Part shown: positions 1-9,164 of the stretch, in pieces
Position numbering within the stretch: position 1 is the stretch's first letter
Layout: each line of letters begins with the position of its first letter
NCBI GenBank assembly: GCA_015062385.1
Contig: SUUT01000013.1
Coordinates: forward strand, 1-39,884
Direction of reading: 5' to 3'
DNA from: Alphaproteobacteria bacterium
Lineage (GTDB): Bacteria > Pseudomonadota > Alphaproteobacteria > CAAHEQ01 > UBA3637
DNA: 39,884 bases
The notes under the pieces: generated by a model
The model's input: the letters and a program-made list of their open reading frames with translations, nothing else
Database searches by the model: none
What the model was told of the DNA's origin: nothing
Position numbers and translations under genes: made by a program

Positions 1-1796
1 GTACAACAGCTGAAATGAGTATGCAATTTACGTTTGACAGTATTGTCATCGGGGGAAGCGGTGTTAACGGAAGTGGGGATAGCTATGATAATCCAATCGA
101 ACGATGTCCGGATAAACAAGTATGGCGTCAAAAGGAAGACGGGACATATGGTTGTGTTTGTCGACACGCCTATGAATATGGAGAAGATTGTACCCGATGT
201 GAACCGCCTCGCAGTTGGAATCAAGGTAATCAGAGTTGTCAATGTCCGGCAGATAAACCGATATGGGAATATGGTGTCTGTAAATGTATAGCCGATACGG
301 ATTGTCAACACAGTGGCACGGGTTTTTGTTGTGATGATACGGAACAAGTGTGTCGACAATGTGATGAAACGGATTGTGATAAAACCAAAGGATTAACATT
401 GGCAGATGGACGATGTGTCTGTTCGGGACGGAAAGAATGGCGACAAGATGAGGGGGATTCTGAACCAAGTTGTAAGTGTCCGCTGAACACACCGGCAGAA
501 GCAAATCCTGAAACGTGCGAATGTCCGGACGGTTTGGATTTAATAGATGAAGACGGAGATGGGATAAACGAATGTGTCATATCTTGTCCGAGTGATACGG
601 GATTTACAGGATTACGCAATCGGACAACGGGAAATTGTTTGTGTGATACAGGGGCAGGATATAAAGCCGAATCGGAAACAGTCGGAGGGGTGCAAACGTG
701 CGTGTGTGACAGTTCCAGAGATTATTATCAAGGTCCAAGCGGGTGTTTGAAATGTCAACAAACAACTGTAGAATGGGCTAAAAAAAGATTTACTGGTGGA
801 TCAGGGGTTGATATTAATTCAATGGATCCAGAAGTATGGATTTGTGGCGGGTCAATTATTACAAAAGATGGTGCAAAAGTTTTTAATCCCAGTACCAATT
901 CCCTTTGTCCTAATGTAGCAGATGTATTAAAAAAAGATGTAAATGGTCAGTTTTATTGCTCAGATCATTGTCATAAAACAGGAGCTTGGAATGAGTGGTA
1001 TCGTCCATCTAGTTGGGGATATTGTGGTTGTACTGGTGGACGAAAATGGCAAAATAATAAATGTGTTAATATCTGTACAACAGGTTATTTTTATAATGGT
1101 GTTTGTGAGCCTTGTCATATAAATTATTGGTCTTATGACAATAAAACTTGTTATGGTTCTAGCTGTAATGGGATAACTTCATTTACAGACGGTTCTCAAG
1201 TATTTTCTTATGAGGTATGGTTTCAAAATGTTGATGAAAAATGCCGTCCGAATGCAATGGATGGTGTTTCTGGTCGTGCTGTTCAGACAGAAACGGGAGA
1301 TTGCTCTTATTTAAAAGGGTGTGTCAATTGGAACTATAAGAAAGGAAAATGTTCAGTGGGAGGAAAAATAACAGATGACTGTGATTGTTCAACCGGTGGT
1401 GGTGTTGGTCAATATTGTTGTTCGGCATCAACGTACCCAACAACAACAGGGTGTTCCTCTTGTCCTGTGGGGCAAGTTCCTAATTCATCTCGTACAGGGT
1501 GTGAATCTTGTCCTAAAAACACAATTACGCAAAACGGAAAGTGTGTAAAATGCCAAAAAGGATATTATCCGAGCAGTCAGCAAAATCGGTGTTTGGCTTG
1601 TCCGGCAGACAGAACAACGGATGAAGACGGGTTAACGTGTAGCGTTTGTGTGGATAGTTTAAAAGTGTTTAATATGATAACAAATATATGTGAATGTCCA
1701 CCGGAAATATCTTTTGAAGATCCGGTAAACGGAAATTGCATTTTGTTGGAGGCTGAAAATACAGAAAACACGGAAGAAGAAGGAGAATCCGATTAA
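1..1796 (+). CDS. Cysteine-rich surface protein, 3' part (5' end outside window)
   Basis: The reading frame is open to the first base of the window, so the methionine at 15 is probably internal and the gene is 5'-truncated. About 595 residues are visible. Many short cysteine modules (CxCP, CxxC, CPxxxPxW and similar) resemble EGF-like and TNFR/GCC-type disulfide modules. An acidic DEDGDGINE stretch near residue 180 resembles a calcium-binding loop. The last part has CxxCP...GxCxxC modules (SCPVGQVPNSS, KCQKGYYPSS). No membrane anchor is visible at the C-terminus, which is acidic (ENTEEEGESD). The short non-cysteine lead-in (FTFDSIVIGG) could be the end of a pilin-like domain such as the one in the protein at 34692-37397, but this is inference. 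Base composition shifts inside the gene near 770. It is likely an exported adhesin; its exact function is unknown. Confidence 0.75.
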   Translation, partial: TTAEMSMQFTFDSIVIGGSGVNGSGDSYDNPIERCPDKQVWRQKEDGTYGCVCRHAYEYGEDCTRCEPPRSWNQGNQSCQCPADKPIWEYGVCKCIADTDCQHSGTGFCCDDTEQVCRQCDETDCDKTKGLTLADGRCVCSGRKEWRQDEGDSEPSCKCPLNTPAEANPETCECPDGLDLIDEDGDGINECVISCPSDTGFTGLRNRTTGNCLCDTGAGYKAESETVGGVQTCVCDSSRDYYQGPSGCLKCQQTTVEWAKKRFTGGSGVDINSMDPEVWICGGSIITKDGAKVFNPSTNSLCPNVADVLKKDVNGQFYCSDHCHKTGAWNEWYRPSSWGYCGCTGGRKWQNNKCVNICTTGYFYNGVCEPCHINYWSYDNKTCYGSSCNGITSFTDGSQVFSYEVWFQNVDEKCRPNAMDGVSGRAVQTETGDCSYLKGCVNWNYKKGKCSVGGKITDDCDCSTGGGVGQYCCSASTYPTTTGCSSCPVGQVPNSSRTGCESCPKNTITQNGKCVKCQKGYYPSSQQNRCLACPADRTTDEDGLTCSVCVDSLKVFNMITNICECPPEISFEDPVNGNCILLEAENTENTEEEGESD

Positions 1797-1864
1797 ACAC
1801 CGAAACGAATCTCTTTTTTTAAATAAACTTTATATTTTAAACTGTTATTTTGTTATGATGATTG

Positions 1865-3622
1865 TTATTCTTTTAATGTTGTAAAGATATCCTGAACAAT
1901 TAAATCTGGTGTTAAATGATATTTTTCATACAATTTTTCTAGCGGAATTCTATCTGTAAATTCTTTTTTTGCACCAAAGTTTAATACTTTCATATTACTG
2001 CTTCCATAAAAACGGCTAATCTTTTCACCGAATCCTCCGTCTAATTCTCCGTCTTCCAATGTAACAATAAGTTTGTGATTTTCTTTTAAATTGTTAAGTA
2101 AATGTGTATCAATACCGCTATAAAACCGTGGATTAATTAAAGTTGCATTTATTTGTCGTTTTCTTAATTTTTCAAGAACTTGATATCCCAAAGGTAAGAA
2201 ACTGCCTAATGCACAAATTGCAATAGTATTACCTGTCTGTATTGTTTGAAATTGATTCAGATTATCATAATCAATATCGACAGGGGCAGAAGATGAAAAA
2301 ACCATGGAAGGAACTCGAATAACAACAGGATGTGATTGACAGGTAATAGCCCATTCTAACATAGCAAAATATTCTTCTTTGGAAGTTGGAGCAAGACAAA
2401 TCAGATTGGGAATATTTGACATCATTGAAATATCAAATGTACCGAGATGTGTGGCATCATTCCCCATTATGCCGTTCCAAGAAACAAGGATAACTGCCGG
2501 ATTATTATTTAATGCCAAATCATGAGAGAGTTGATCGTATGTGCGTTGTACAAAGGGACTGAGTACCCAGAAAATTGGTTTAGTTCCATTTTTTGCTAAA
2601 CCAGAACACATGGCAACAGCGTGTTCTTCCATAATTCCTACATCAATTAAGTTTTTCCCCATTTCAAGTCGTTTTTCCGGCGAAAAACCTAATGCTCCGG
2701 GAGTTCCGGCTGTTAAAACAACAATGTTTTTATTTTGTTTTACTTTTTGTGTTAAATAATTAACGGTTAAGGTGTTATAATTTTCTCCGGTACTATATTG
2801 AAATGTGCTTTCCCCTGTTTGGAGATTAAATGGCATTTGATAGTGCCAATATTCTTTATTTTTTTCGGCGAAAGAAAAACCCTTTCCTTTGGTTGTATGA
2901 ATATGTAATACAATTGGGTTGTTGATATTTTTTATTTGTTTAAATGTTTGTATTAATGTTTCAATGTTATGTCCGTCTGAAATATATTGATAATCTAGAC
3001 CCCATGCTTTAAACATATTGTTTTGTGCTGTTCCTTTTGTTTCTCGTAATAAACGCAAATTTTTATAAAGTCCTCCGTGATTTTCGGCAATAGACATTTC
3101 ATTATCGTTAATGATAATAATTAAATTGCTGTTTAGTTCAGAGGCAAAGTTTAAGCCTTCTAAGGCTTCGCCTCCGCCTAATGAGCCGTCTCCGATAAGG
3201 GCTATAACATTTTCATTGCGTTTGGCAAAATCACGTGCTTTTGCAACTCCGCAGGCAAGACTGATAGATGTAGAAGTATGTCCAACCATAAATAAGTCAT
3301 GTTCGCTTTCTTGAGGATTGGTATATCCGGAAATTTGATTAAAATATTCTTTGTTTAAAAAGCCGTATTTTCTGCCGGTTAGAATTTTATGAGCATAGGA
3401 TTGATGAGAAACGTCAAAAATAAATTTATCCGTAGGAGAGTTAAAAACATAATGTAAAGCAATAATTATTTCAACTGCTCCCAAATTTGGTCCGACATGT
3501 CCGCCAGTTTGACTGACACGGTTAAGTATAGCTGTTCGAATTTCTTTTGCAAGTGTGTTTAATTCCGGTACAGACATATTTTTAATATCTGATGGTGTAT
3601 TAATTGTTTCTAAATAATTCAT
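1865..3622 (-). CDS. dxs: 1-deoxy-D-xylulose-5-phosphate synthase-like thiamine diphosphate enzyme
   Basis: DXS condenses pyruvate and glyceraldehyde 3-phosphate in the non-mevalonate isoprenoid pathway. The 585-residue protein (DXS is usually about 620-640) has the family signatures in order: GGHVGPNLG near residue 40, DVSHQSYAHKILTGR near 70, the thiamine-diphosphate motif GDGSLGGGEALEGLN with NDNEMSI near 145-180, and GIMEEHAVA with FVQRTYDQ in the pyrimidine-binding domain. Typical DXS has GDGA(L/I)TAGM and DGPTHHG, while here these are GDGSLGGGE and NDATHLG. It is therefore a divergent DXS or a related transketolase-like enzyme, and its substrate should not be assumed. The start ATG overlaps the stop of the upstream metallophosphoesterase (ATGA), so the two are translationally coupled. 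Confidence 0.75.
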   Translation of the reverse strand: MNYLETINTPSDIKNMSVPELNTLAKEIRTAILNRVSQTGGHVGPNLGAVEIIIALHYVFNSPTDKFIFDVSHQSYAHKILTGRKYGFLNKEYFNQISGYTNPQESEHDLFMVGHTSTSISLACGVAKARDFAKRNENVIALIGDGSLGGGEALEGLNFASELNSNLIIIINDNEMSIAENHGGLYKNLRLLRETKGTAQNNMFKAWGLDYQYISDGHNIETLIQTFKQIKNINNPIVLHIHTTKGKGFSFAEKNKEYWHYQMPFNLQTGESTFQYSTGENYNTLTVNYLTQKVKQNKNIVVLTAGTPGALGFSPEKRLEMGKNLIDVGIMEEHAVAMCSGLAKNGTKPIFWVLSPFVQRTYDQLSHDLALNNNPAVILVSWNGIMGNDATHLGTFDISMMSNIPNLICLAPTSKEEYFAMLEWAITCQSHPVVIRVPSMVFSSSAPVDIDYDNLNQFQTIQTGNTIAICALGSFLPLGYQVLEKLRKRQINATLINPRFYSGIDTHLLNNLKENHKLIVTLEDGELDGGFGEKISRFYGSSNMKVLNFGAKKEFTDRIPLEKLYEKYHLTPDLIVQDIFTTLKE

Positions 3623-4755
3623 TTTATTCCCCCTTTTTTATTGATATGAATGACACTGATTTCTGCCGGAGCTAAAAAACGCATTTGCGGACCCCATTGA
3701 CCTGTTCCCCGAGAAACATAAATTTGTTTTTTGTCATCTATCCGATATAATCCGGCTAAATAGTGATGATTATATAGCCAGCTGAAAATATGAAATGGAA
3801 AAATTTGTCCACCATGCGTATGTCCGGAAACAACCAGATCAAACGGTTCGTCTTTTGCATATAAAACCGGAGTGTGAGACATCAGTAATTTGAATGCGGA
3901 ATCAGGAACGTTTTTAAAAGTTTTTTTGATATTTACCGAATGGTTAAAACGATGGGATGAAGGAATATCCGGAATACCGCCGATGTAAAAAGAATTGTTA
4001 ATGGCAACAGATTCATTTTCCAAAGCTTTCAATCCTTCTGTTTTTATCAAGTTGATACTATCTGAATATCCAACATAAAACTCATGATTTCCCGAGGTAA
4101 AGAATACACCGTCTGGTGCTGATAAATTTTTAAGAATATTAAGAAGTGGTTTTACGTGATGCACATCGTCATCAATAATGTCGCCAACCAATAAAATAGC
4201 ATCTGGTTTTTGTTCGTTTGTTTTTTTGACAATTTCTTTGATTTTCTCTGGTGAAATTGTTCTGGATAAATGAAGATCACTTAAAATAACAATTTTTTTA
4301 TTTTCGGTAATTTTATCAGAAAAAATGGTAGTTGTTTTGATTTGAGGGATTTTTTTACCTTCGTAATCAGCTGAAATTGTACAGAAAAAGGCAATAATAA
4401 TGGTTATTAAATTAATCGGATGTACAATTCGCATGTTAAGAGGGGAGGTAATTTTATCGGAAATAAGGGATAAAATCATCCAGATAAAATCTCGTAATAA
4501 TGTTAAAGTAAATAAAATAACGGCAAATACATAAATAAAATAAAAAATGTGTTGTATAATATGAAAGTATTTTCCGAAAATATCAGCATATTCGGGCATA
4601 GCGAAAACAGGGAGTGTTGCAATAGTAATACTTAATAAAAGCAATCCCCATTTGGCAAATGCCGGTATGTTTAAATCGTATCCATATCGGAAAAAAAGCG
4701 GAATGGTCACACAACACCCTAAAAGGGATATTGTTACCGCAATTGTAAAATTCAT
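3619..4755 (-). CDS. Membrane-anchored calcineurin-like metallophosphoesterase
   Basis: A 378-residue protein of the YaeI-like type. The N-terminal ~125 residues contain about four hydrophobic segments, followed by a cytoplasmic or periplasmic phosphoesterase domain. The two-metal site is complete: SDLH (D160, H162), GDIIDD near 196, GNHE near 223, SHTP near 292 and GHTHGGQ near 311. YaeI-like enzymes hydrolyse phosphodiester or pyrophosphate bonds in lipid metabolism (LpxG/LpxH analogues occur in this superfamily), but the substrate here cannot be told. It is the first gene of a two-gene operon with the DXS-like gene. It has a good Shine-Dalgarno AAGGA before the ATG. Confidence 0.85.
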   Translation of the reverse strand: MNFTIAVTISLLGCCVTIPLFFRYGYDLNIPAFAKWGLLLLSITIATLPVFAMPEYADIFGKYFHIIQHIFYFIYVFAVILFTLTLLRDFIWMILSLISDKITSPLNMRIVHPINLITIIIAFFCTISADYEGKKIPQIKTTTIFSDKITENKKIVILSDLHLSRTISPEKIKEIVKKTNEQKPDAILLVGDIIDDDVHHVKPLLNILKNLSAPDGVFFTSGNHEFYVGYSDSINLIKTEGLKALENESVAINNSFYIGGIPDIPSSHRFNHSVNIKKTFKNVPDSAFKLLMSHTPVLYAKDEPFDLVVSGHTHGGQIFPFHIFSWLYNHHYLAGLYRIDDKKQIYVSRGTGQWGPQMRFLAPAEISVIHINKKGGIK

Positions 4756-4787
4756 ACAAATCCTTTCAGTTGATTGAAATGATAATT

Positions 4788-4815
4788 ATTTTATATTACA
4801 TTTGAAACAAGTCAA
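4788..4815 (-). promoter_or_regulatory. Sigma70-like promoter for the metallophosphoesterase/DXS-like operon
   Basis: Reading the minus strand, TTGACT (4815-4810) and TAAAAT (4793-4788) are separated by 16 bp and lie about 35-60 nt upstream of the ATG at 4755. Confidence 0.45.
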
Positions 4816-4845
4816 GATTTTTTAATTAAGAAAAATATTGAGATA

Positions 4846-6246
4846 TCACAAGTCAATCGGAAGATATACCATAAAGGTTGTTCCCTTTTCGGGAGAACTT
4901 TTTACGTCAATAAATCCATCATGCTCTAATACAATTTGTTGTGCAATACCTAATCCTAATCCGGTTCCTTCAACGGATTTTGTACGCAAACTGTCAATCC
5001 GATAAAACCGTTCAAACAATCGATTGATATTTTTGGGGGAAATTGGATTGCCTGTATTGTGAACACTGATTAAAACAACCTGTCTGATATCGGAAAAATA
5101 TTTATCAGATTTTTTGGGGAAACTATTGCAAAGTTGTGCTGTAATTGTAATGGTCGATTGAGGATTCCCATATTTTACAGCATTGTCTATTAAATTTTGA
5201 AAGACTTGTATAAGTAATGTTTTATCGCCCTTTAAACGGGGAATGTCATGAATAAGGTTGAGAACAAGTTTTTGTTGTCGATTCCGGGCTTTAATGGTTA
5301 AACTATCTATAACACCATTTAATAATTCCGGCAATAAAACAACTTCGGTTTGTAAATTTTTTTGTGTCATTTTTGTTTTAGAAAGGGCCAACAAATCTTG
5401 AACAAGGTGAGTCATTCGATTTGTTTGTTCGGAAATAAGTGTTAAAAATTTATCATGTGCAACAGCATCGTCTTTTGCCGGACCTTGTAATGTTTCGATG
5501 CATCCGGATATAATGGTTAATGGTGTTTTTAATTCATGACTGGCGTTGGCAAAAAAATCGGCTTGTTGTTGTTTGAATAATTTAAGTTGAGTAATATCAT
5601 GCAAAACAATAACAATAGTGGCACCATTTTTGGTAACTGCCGGTAATTTTTCGATGCGAACTTGAAATGCATAGGGTTGTGATTCCTGATACATCCATTC
5701 AAACCATTCTCGTTGCGATTTTTCTGTGGAGATACGTGAAAGGGCTTGAGTGAGTGGTGTTTCGGGGAAAAGTTGATATAATGATTGATGTACTAAATTT
5801 TCACCGAAAAAATTACAAGCCATATTATTTGCAAAAACGATATTTGAATTTTCATTGACCATTAAAATAGGATCCGGAAGCATTTCTAAAATGCCCGCAT
5901 CAGATAATGTTTGATTAGACCAAATATTTTTAACGGATAAAAATGCATCTGCCAAACGAAAAGAGCCGAAAATTCCTTTATGAAATCGGGGTGTTTCTAT
6001 TTCTATTCCTTGAGCCAATGAACGTAAATAGGATATGAATTTTTCCAACTCATGAAAAACAGATAACATCACGCAGGCAGTTATAATAAAACATCCGATG
6101 AGAATAAGTGTGGCAGAATACCAATTTATTTTGTTCAGAAAAAACAAAATAGCCAATACAAGAATAATCGGCATATCTACAACAAATATACGGGCTAAAA
6201 AACGAAATAACCGAAAGAATGTTTTTTGTGCTTTATTTTTGAACAT
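4846..6246 (-). CDS. PhoR-like sensor histidine kinase (PAS, HisKA, HATPase)
   Basis: Start chosen at 6246 (MFKNKAQK), which follows a GGA-containing site. A longer frame to 6345 would run into mutS and adds an implausible Phe/His-rich leader. The protein has 466 residues. Two adjacent hydrophobic segments (residues ~20-65) form a short membrane hairpin without a large periplasmic sensor. A PAS domain starts near residue 120 (MLPDPILMVNENSNIV). HisKA contains phosphoacceptor H237 in NASHELKTPL. The N box QNLIDNAVKYGN and G boxes GTGLGLGIAQ and KGTTFMVYLP complete the ATPase. The layout is that of PhoR, the phosphate-responsive kinase, but no response regulator is adjacent, so the partner is unknown. 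It is divergent from mutS with only 42 bp between starts. Confidence 0.85.
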   Translation of the reverse strand: MFKNKAQKTFFRLFRFLARIFVVDMPIILVLAILFFLNKINWYSATLILIGCFIITACVMLSVFHELEKFISYLRSLAQGIEIETPRFHKGIFGSFRLADAFLSVKNIWSNQTLSDAGILEMLPDPILMVNENSNIVFANNMACNFFGENLVHQSLYQLFPETPLTQALSRISTEKSQREWFEWMYQESQPYAFQVRIEKLPAVTKNGATIVIVLHDITQLKLFKQQQADFFANASHELKTPLTIISGCIETLQGPAKDDAVAHDKFLTLISEQTNRMTHLVQDLLALSKTKMTQKNLQTEVVLLPELLNGVIDSLTIKARNRQQKLVLNLIHDIPRLKGDKTLLIQVFQNLIDNAVKYGNPQSTITITAQLCNSFPKKSDKYFSDIRQVVLISVHNTGNPISPKNINRLFERFYRIDSLRTKSVEGTGLGLGIAQQIVLEHDGFIDVKSSPEKGTTFMVYLPIDL

Positions 6247-6288
6247 AAATCCAGTATACTGCAAAAAAAATGAAAAAGGAATAAAAAA

Positions 6289-8916
6289 ATGGCACAGAAA
6301 AAAATACCGCCGATGATGGCTCATTACATTGAAACAAAAAAACAATATCCGGATTGTTTATTGTTTTATCGTTTAGGGGACTTTTATGAATTATTTTTTG
6401 AGGATGCCCAAACAGCAGCAAAAGCATTAGATTTGGTCTTGACTTATCGAGGGTATTTGGATGATAAACCGATACCGATGTGTGGTGTGCCGTTTCATGC
6501 TTATGAAAATTATTTGGTTCGGTTGGTAAAAGCCGGATATAAGGTTGCCATTTGTGAACAGATGGAATCTCCTCAAGAAGCTAAAAAAAGAGGTTCTACG
6601 GCTATTGTCAAAAGGGATGTTATCCGCATAGTGACGGCCGGAACATTGACGGAAGATTCATTGTTAGATGCACGTACAAATAATTATTTAATGTCGATAG
6701 TTCCTGTAAGTGGGGAATATGCACTTGCATGGACGGATATGTCAACCGGAGAATTTTATACACAGGTTGTCAGTAGCGAGAATTTAGGTTCTAATTTAAT
6801 TCGGTTAAATGCAGCAGAAATATTAATTTCGGAAAATTTTTTAGTACAACATCCGTATGTTTTTGGGGCGGATCAAGATCATCTGGAACAATTACCGATA
6901 CAATATTTTGATTTTTTAAATAATCAAAAGGAATTATGTGAATTTTTTAATATTTCGGATGCTCAGGTTTTTCACTATTTAACACGAGGAGAAATTATTG
7001 CCTGTGGGGTTATTGTAAATTATTTATTACAAACCCAAAAAGGAGAATGTCCGATTTTGTTTAAACCTAAAAAAATTGAAACAACGGATTTTATGGCAAT
7101 TGATGCATCAACTCGTCGTAGTTTGGAAATTACGCTTTCTGGCATGGGTGATAAAAATGGAACTTTATTGAAAAGTGTTGATTTTACGGTATCATCCATG
7201 GGGGCTCGGGTATTTGCGAAACAGTTGGGTAATCCTTTAATGAATATTGATTTAATCAATGGTCGATTAGACAAAATTGATTATTTTTTGCAGAATGTCA
7301 CGACAAGGGAAAAGATACGCAAAATTTTAAAAGATATGCCGGACATTGAACGTTCTTTGGCTCGTATTTCCGTAGGGCGAGGTGGGCCGAAAGATATTGT
7401 TGCCTTAGCTCAGGGATTGGGAGCTATTCCGGAATTGAGAAATTGTATTAATGATGGAATTATTCCGAAATCATTACAGCAAGATTTGGAAAAATTGGGT
7501 GATTATTCCGAAATTGTCACGGAAGTATTATCTGCGTTTGAAGATGATCCGTTGAAAATACCGGCATTAGCTCGGGATGGGGGATTTATTCGAGCCGGCT
7601 ATTATCCACCGTTAGATGAAATTCGTTCTGTTAAGATACAAGCACGAAAAATTATTTCAGAAATGCAGACCCGCTACATACAAGAAACGAATATTAATGC
7701 GTTGAAAATAACATATAATAATGTTTCCGGATATTCAGTTGAAATGCCGACTAAATTTGCGGAAGAATTCTTAATTCACAAAGAAAAAGGGTTTATTCAT
7801 AAACAAACATTAACAAATTGTGTTCGTTTTACGACACCGGAATTATCTGATTGGCAAATGAAAATTATGCATTCGGATGAGCAGGCGGTTGCCATGGAGT
7901 TGGAATTGTATGAACAAATCCGATTGCAGATAACCTCGTTTGCCGAAAGTATTCAAGAAACTTGTTTGGCCTTGTCACATATTGATATTGCTATTGGGCA
8001 GGCAATCGGAACAGAACAATATAATTGGGTGCGTCCGATATTGACAAAAGAGCCTGTTTTTGATGTTAAAGGCGGTAGGCATCCGGTTGTTGAGGCTGCA
8101 TTATCAAAAGAGCGACAGACATTTATTCCGAATGATTGTTTAATGGGAGAAGATGTTCATCGTTTGTGGTTGTTGACCGGACCTAATATGGCGGGAAAAA
8201 GCACTTTTTTGCGTCAAAATGCTTTAATGGCTATTTTGGCACAAACCGGTTGTTTTGTACCGGCAACATCAGCCAAAATCGGATTGGTAGATAAATTGTT
8301 TTCACGAGTTGGGGCTAGTGATGATTTGGCTCGAGGGCGTTCTACCTTTATGGTGGAAATGGTTGAGGTTGCGGCTATTTTAAATGGGGCAACTGAAAAT
8401 TCATTGGTTATATTAGATGAGGTAGGGCGTGGTACGGCAACATTTGACGGATTATCTATTGCATGGGCAGTTGTGGAACATTTACATAATATTAATAAAT
8501 GCAGAGGATTATTTGCAACGCATTATCATGAATTGACAGCATTGACAAATCGGTTAGATAAAGTTGTTTTACAAACAATGCGGGTCAAAGAATGGAAAGG
8601 GGATATTGTTTTCCTACATGAAGTTGGACCAGGGGCAATTGACCGTTCTTATGGTATCCATGTCGGCAAGTTGGCAGGTTTGCCCGAAGTTGTTTTAACC
8701 CGAGCTGAACAAATATTGGAACAGTTGGAAGAAAAAAAACAGGAACAAAAGCCTTTATTTGATGATTTACCCTTGTTTTCTCAGATTGTTGAAACTACAT
8801 CTAAACAAAAGAACAATCCTGTGACGGAAGAACTCAAAAATTTGGATGTTGATTCGCTGTCACCCCGAGAGGCTTTGGATAAATTATATCAATTAAAAAC
8901 ATTAGCGGAGGCATAA
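6289..8916 (+). CDS. mutS: DNA mismatch repair protein MutS
   Basis: Full-length MutS (875 residues), which binds mismatches and recruits MutL. The N-terminus has the mismatch-wedge motif FYELF (Phe-x-Glu) near residue 31, inside RLGDFYELFF. The clamp and lever region follows. The ABC ATPase has Walker A GPNMAGKST near residue 635, VGASDDLARGRSTFMVEM, Walker B VILDEVGRGT and the ATHYHEL switch. A C-terminal tail ends with SPREALDKLYQLK, the usual MutS terminal helix. The ATG is preceded by AAAAAGGAATAAA. The stop overlaps the start of the next small gene (TAATG). Confidence 0.98.
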   Translation: MAQKKIPPMMAHYIETKKQYPDCLLFYRLGDFYELFFEDAQTAAKALDLVLTYRGYLDDKPIPMCGVPFHAYENYLVRLVKAGYKVAICEQMESPQEAKKRGSTAIVKRDVIRIVTAGTLTEDSLLDARTNNYLMSIVPVSGEYALAWTDMSTGEFYTQVVSSENLGSNLIRLNAAEILISENFLVQHPYVFGADQDHLEQLPIQYFDFLNNQKELCEFFNISDAQVFHYLTRGEIIACGVIVNYLLQTQKGECPILFKPKKIETTDFMAIDASTRRSLEITLSGMGDKNGTLLKSVDFTVSSMGARVFAKQLGNPLMNIDLINGRLDKIDYFLQNVTTREKIRKILKDMPDIERSLARISVGRGGPKDIVALAQGLGAIPELRNCINDGIIPKSLQQDLEKLGDYSEIVTEVLSAFEDDPLKIPALARDGGFIRAGYYPPLDEIRSVKIQARKIISEMQTRYIQETNINALKITYNNVSGYSVEMPTKFAEEFLIHKEKGFIHKQTLTNCVRFTTPELSDWQMKIMHSDEQAVAMELELYEQIRLQITSFAESIQETCLALSHIDIAIGQAIGTEQYNWVRPILTKEPVFDVKGGRHPVVEAALSKERQTFIPNDCLMGEDVHRLWLLTGPNMAGKSTFLRQNALMAILAQTGCFVPATSAKIGLVDKLFSRVGASDDLARGRSTFMVEMVEVAAILNGATENSLVILDEVGRGTATFDGLSIAWAVVEHLHNINKCRGLFATHYHELTALTNRLDKVVLQTMRVKEWKGDIVFLHEVGPGAIDRSYGIHVGKLAGLPEVVLTRAEQILEQLEEKKQEQKPLFDDLPLFSQIVETTSKQKNNPVTEELKNLDVDSLSPREALDKLYQLKTLAEA

Positions 8917-9158
8917 TGCTGTTTCTTCAAACATTTTTAAGTATTGTTTTTTCATTGGGATTTTTTATGTTATTGTTTATAATTATCGGATATGTGGCAT
9001 TTCCGGTATTGGCTATACTATTTGCTTTGTGGTTTGTTCAGTTTTTAAGAGGAAAACCGATGCTCTTCCGTTTTAATTCTTCTCGTTCTGTTCAAAAAGA
9101 AAAAAAGCCGGAATCGGACGAAAAGATAATAGATGTGGATTATACGGAATTACCATAA
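8916..9158 (+). CDS. Small membrane protein of unknown function
   Basis: An 80-residue protein translationally coupled to mutS (TAATG overlap). Residues 1-45 are strongly hydrophobic and could form two transmembrane helices (FLSIVFSLGFFMLLFIIIGYV, then FPVLAILFALWFVQFL, both shortened here). The rest is polar and charged, ending in an acidic DVDYTELP tail. I do not recognise the family. The same coding-style features (host-like codons, coupled start) support a real gene. It converges with the gene ending at 9165, and no terminator is visible between them. Confidence 0.65.
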   Translation: MLFLQTFLSIVFSLGFFMLLFIIIGYVAFPVLAILFALWFVQFLRGKPMLFRFNSSRSVQKEKKPESDEKIIDVDYTELP

Positions 9159-9164
9159 GTAATG

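Noticed and set aside
6247-6345. N-terminal extension of the PhoR-like kinase to 6345
   Set aside because: It would overlap the start of mutS and adds a His/Phe-rich leader that is the antisense of the mutS start region; the ATG at 6246 gives a normal kinase.
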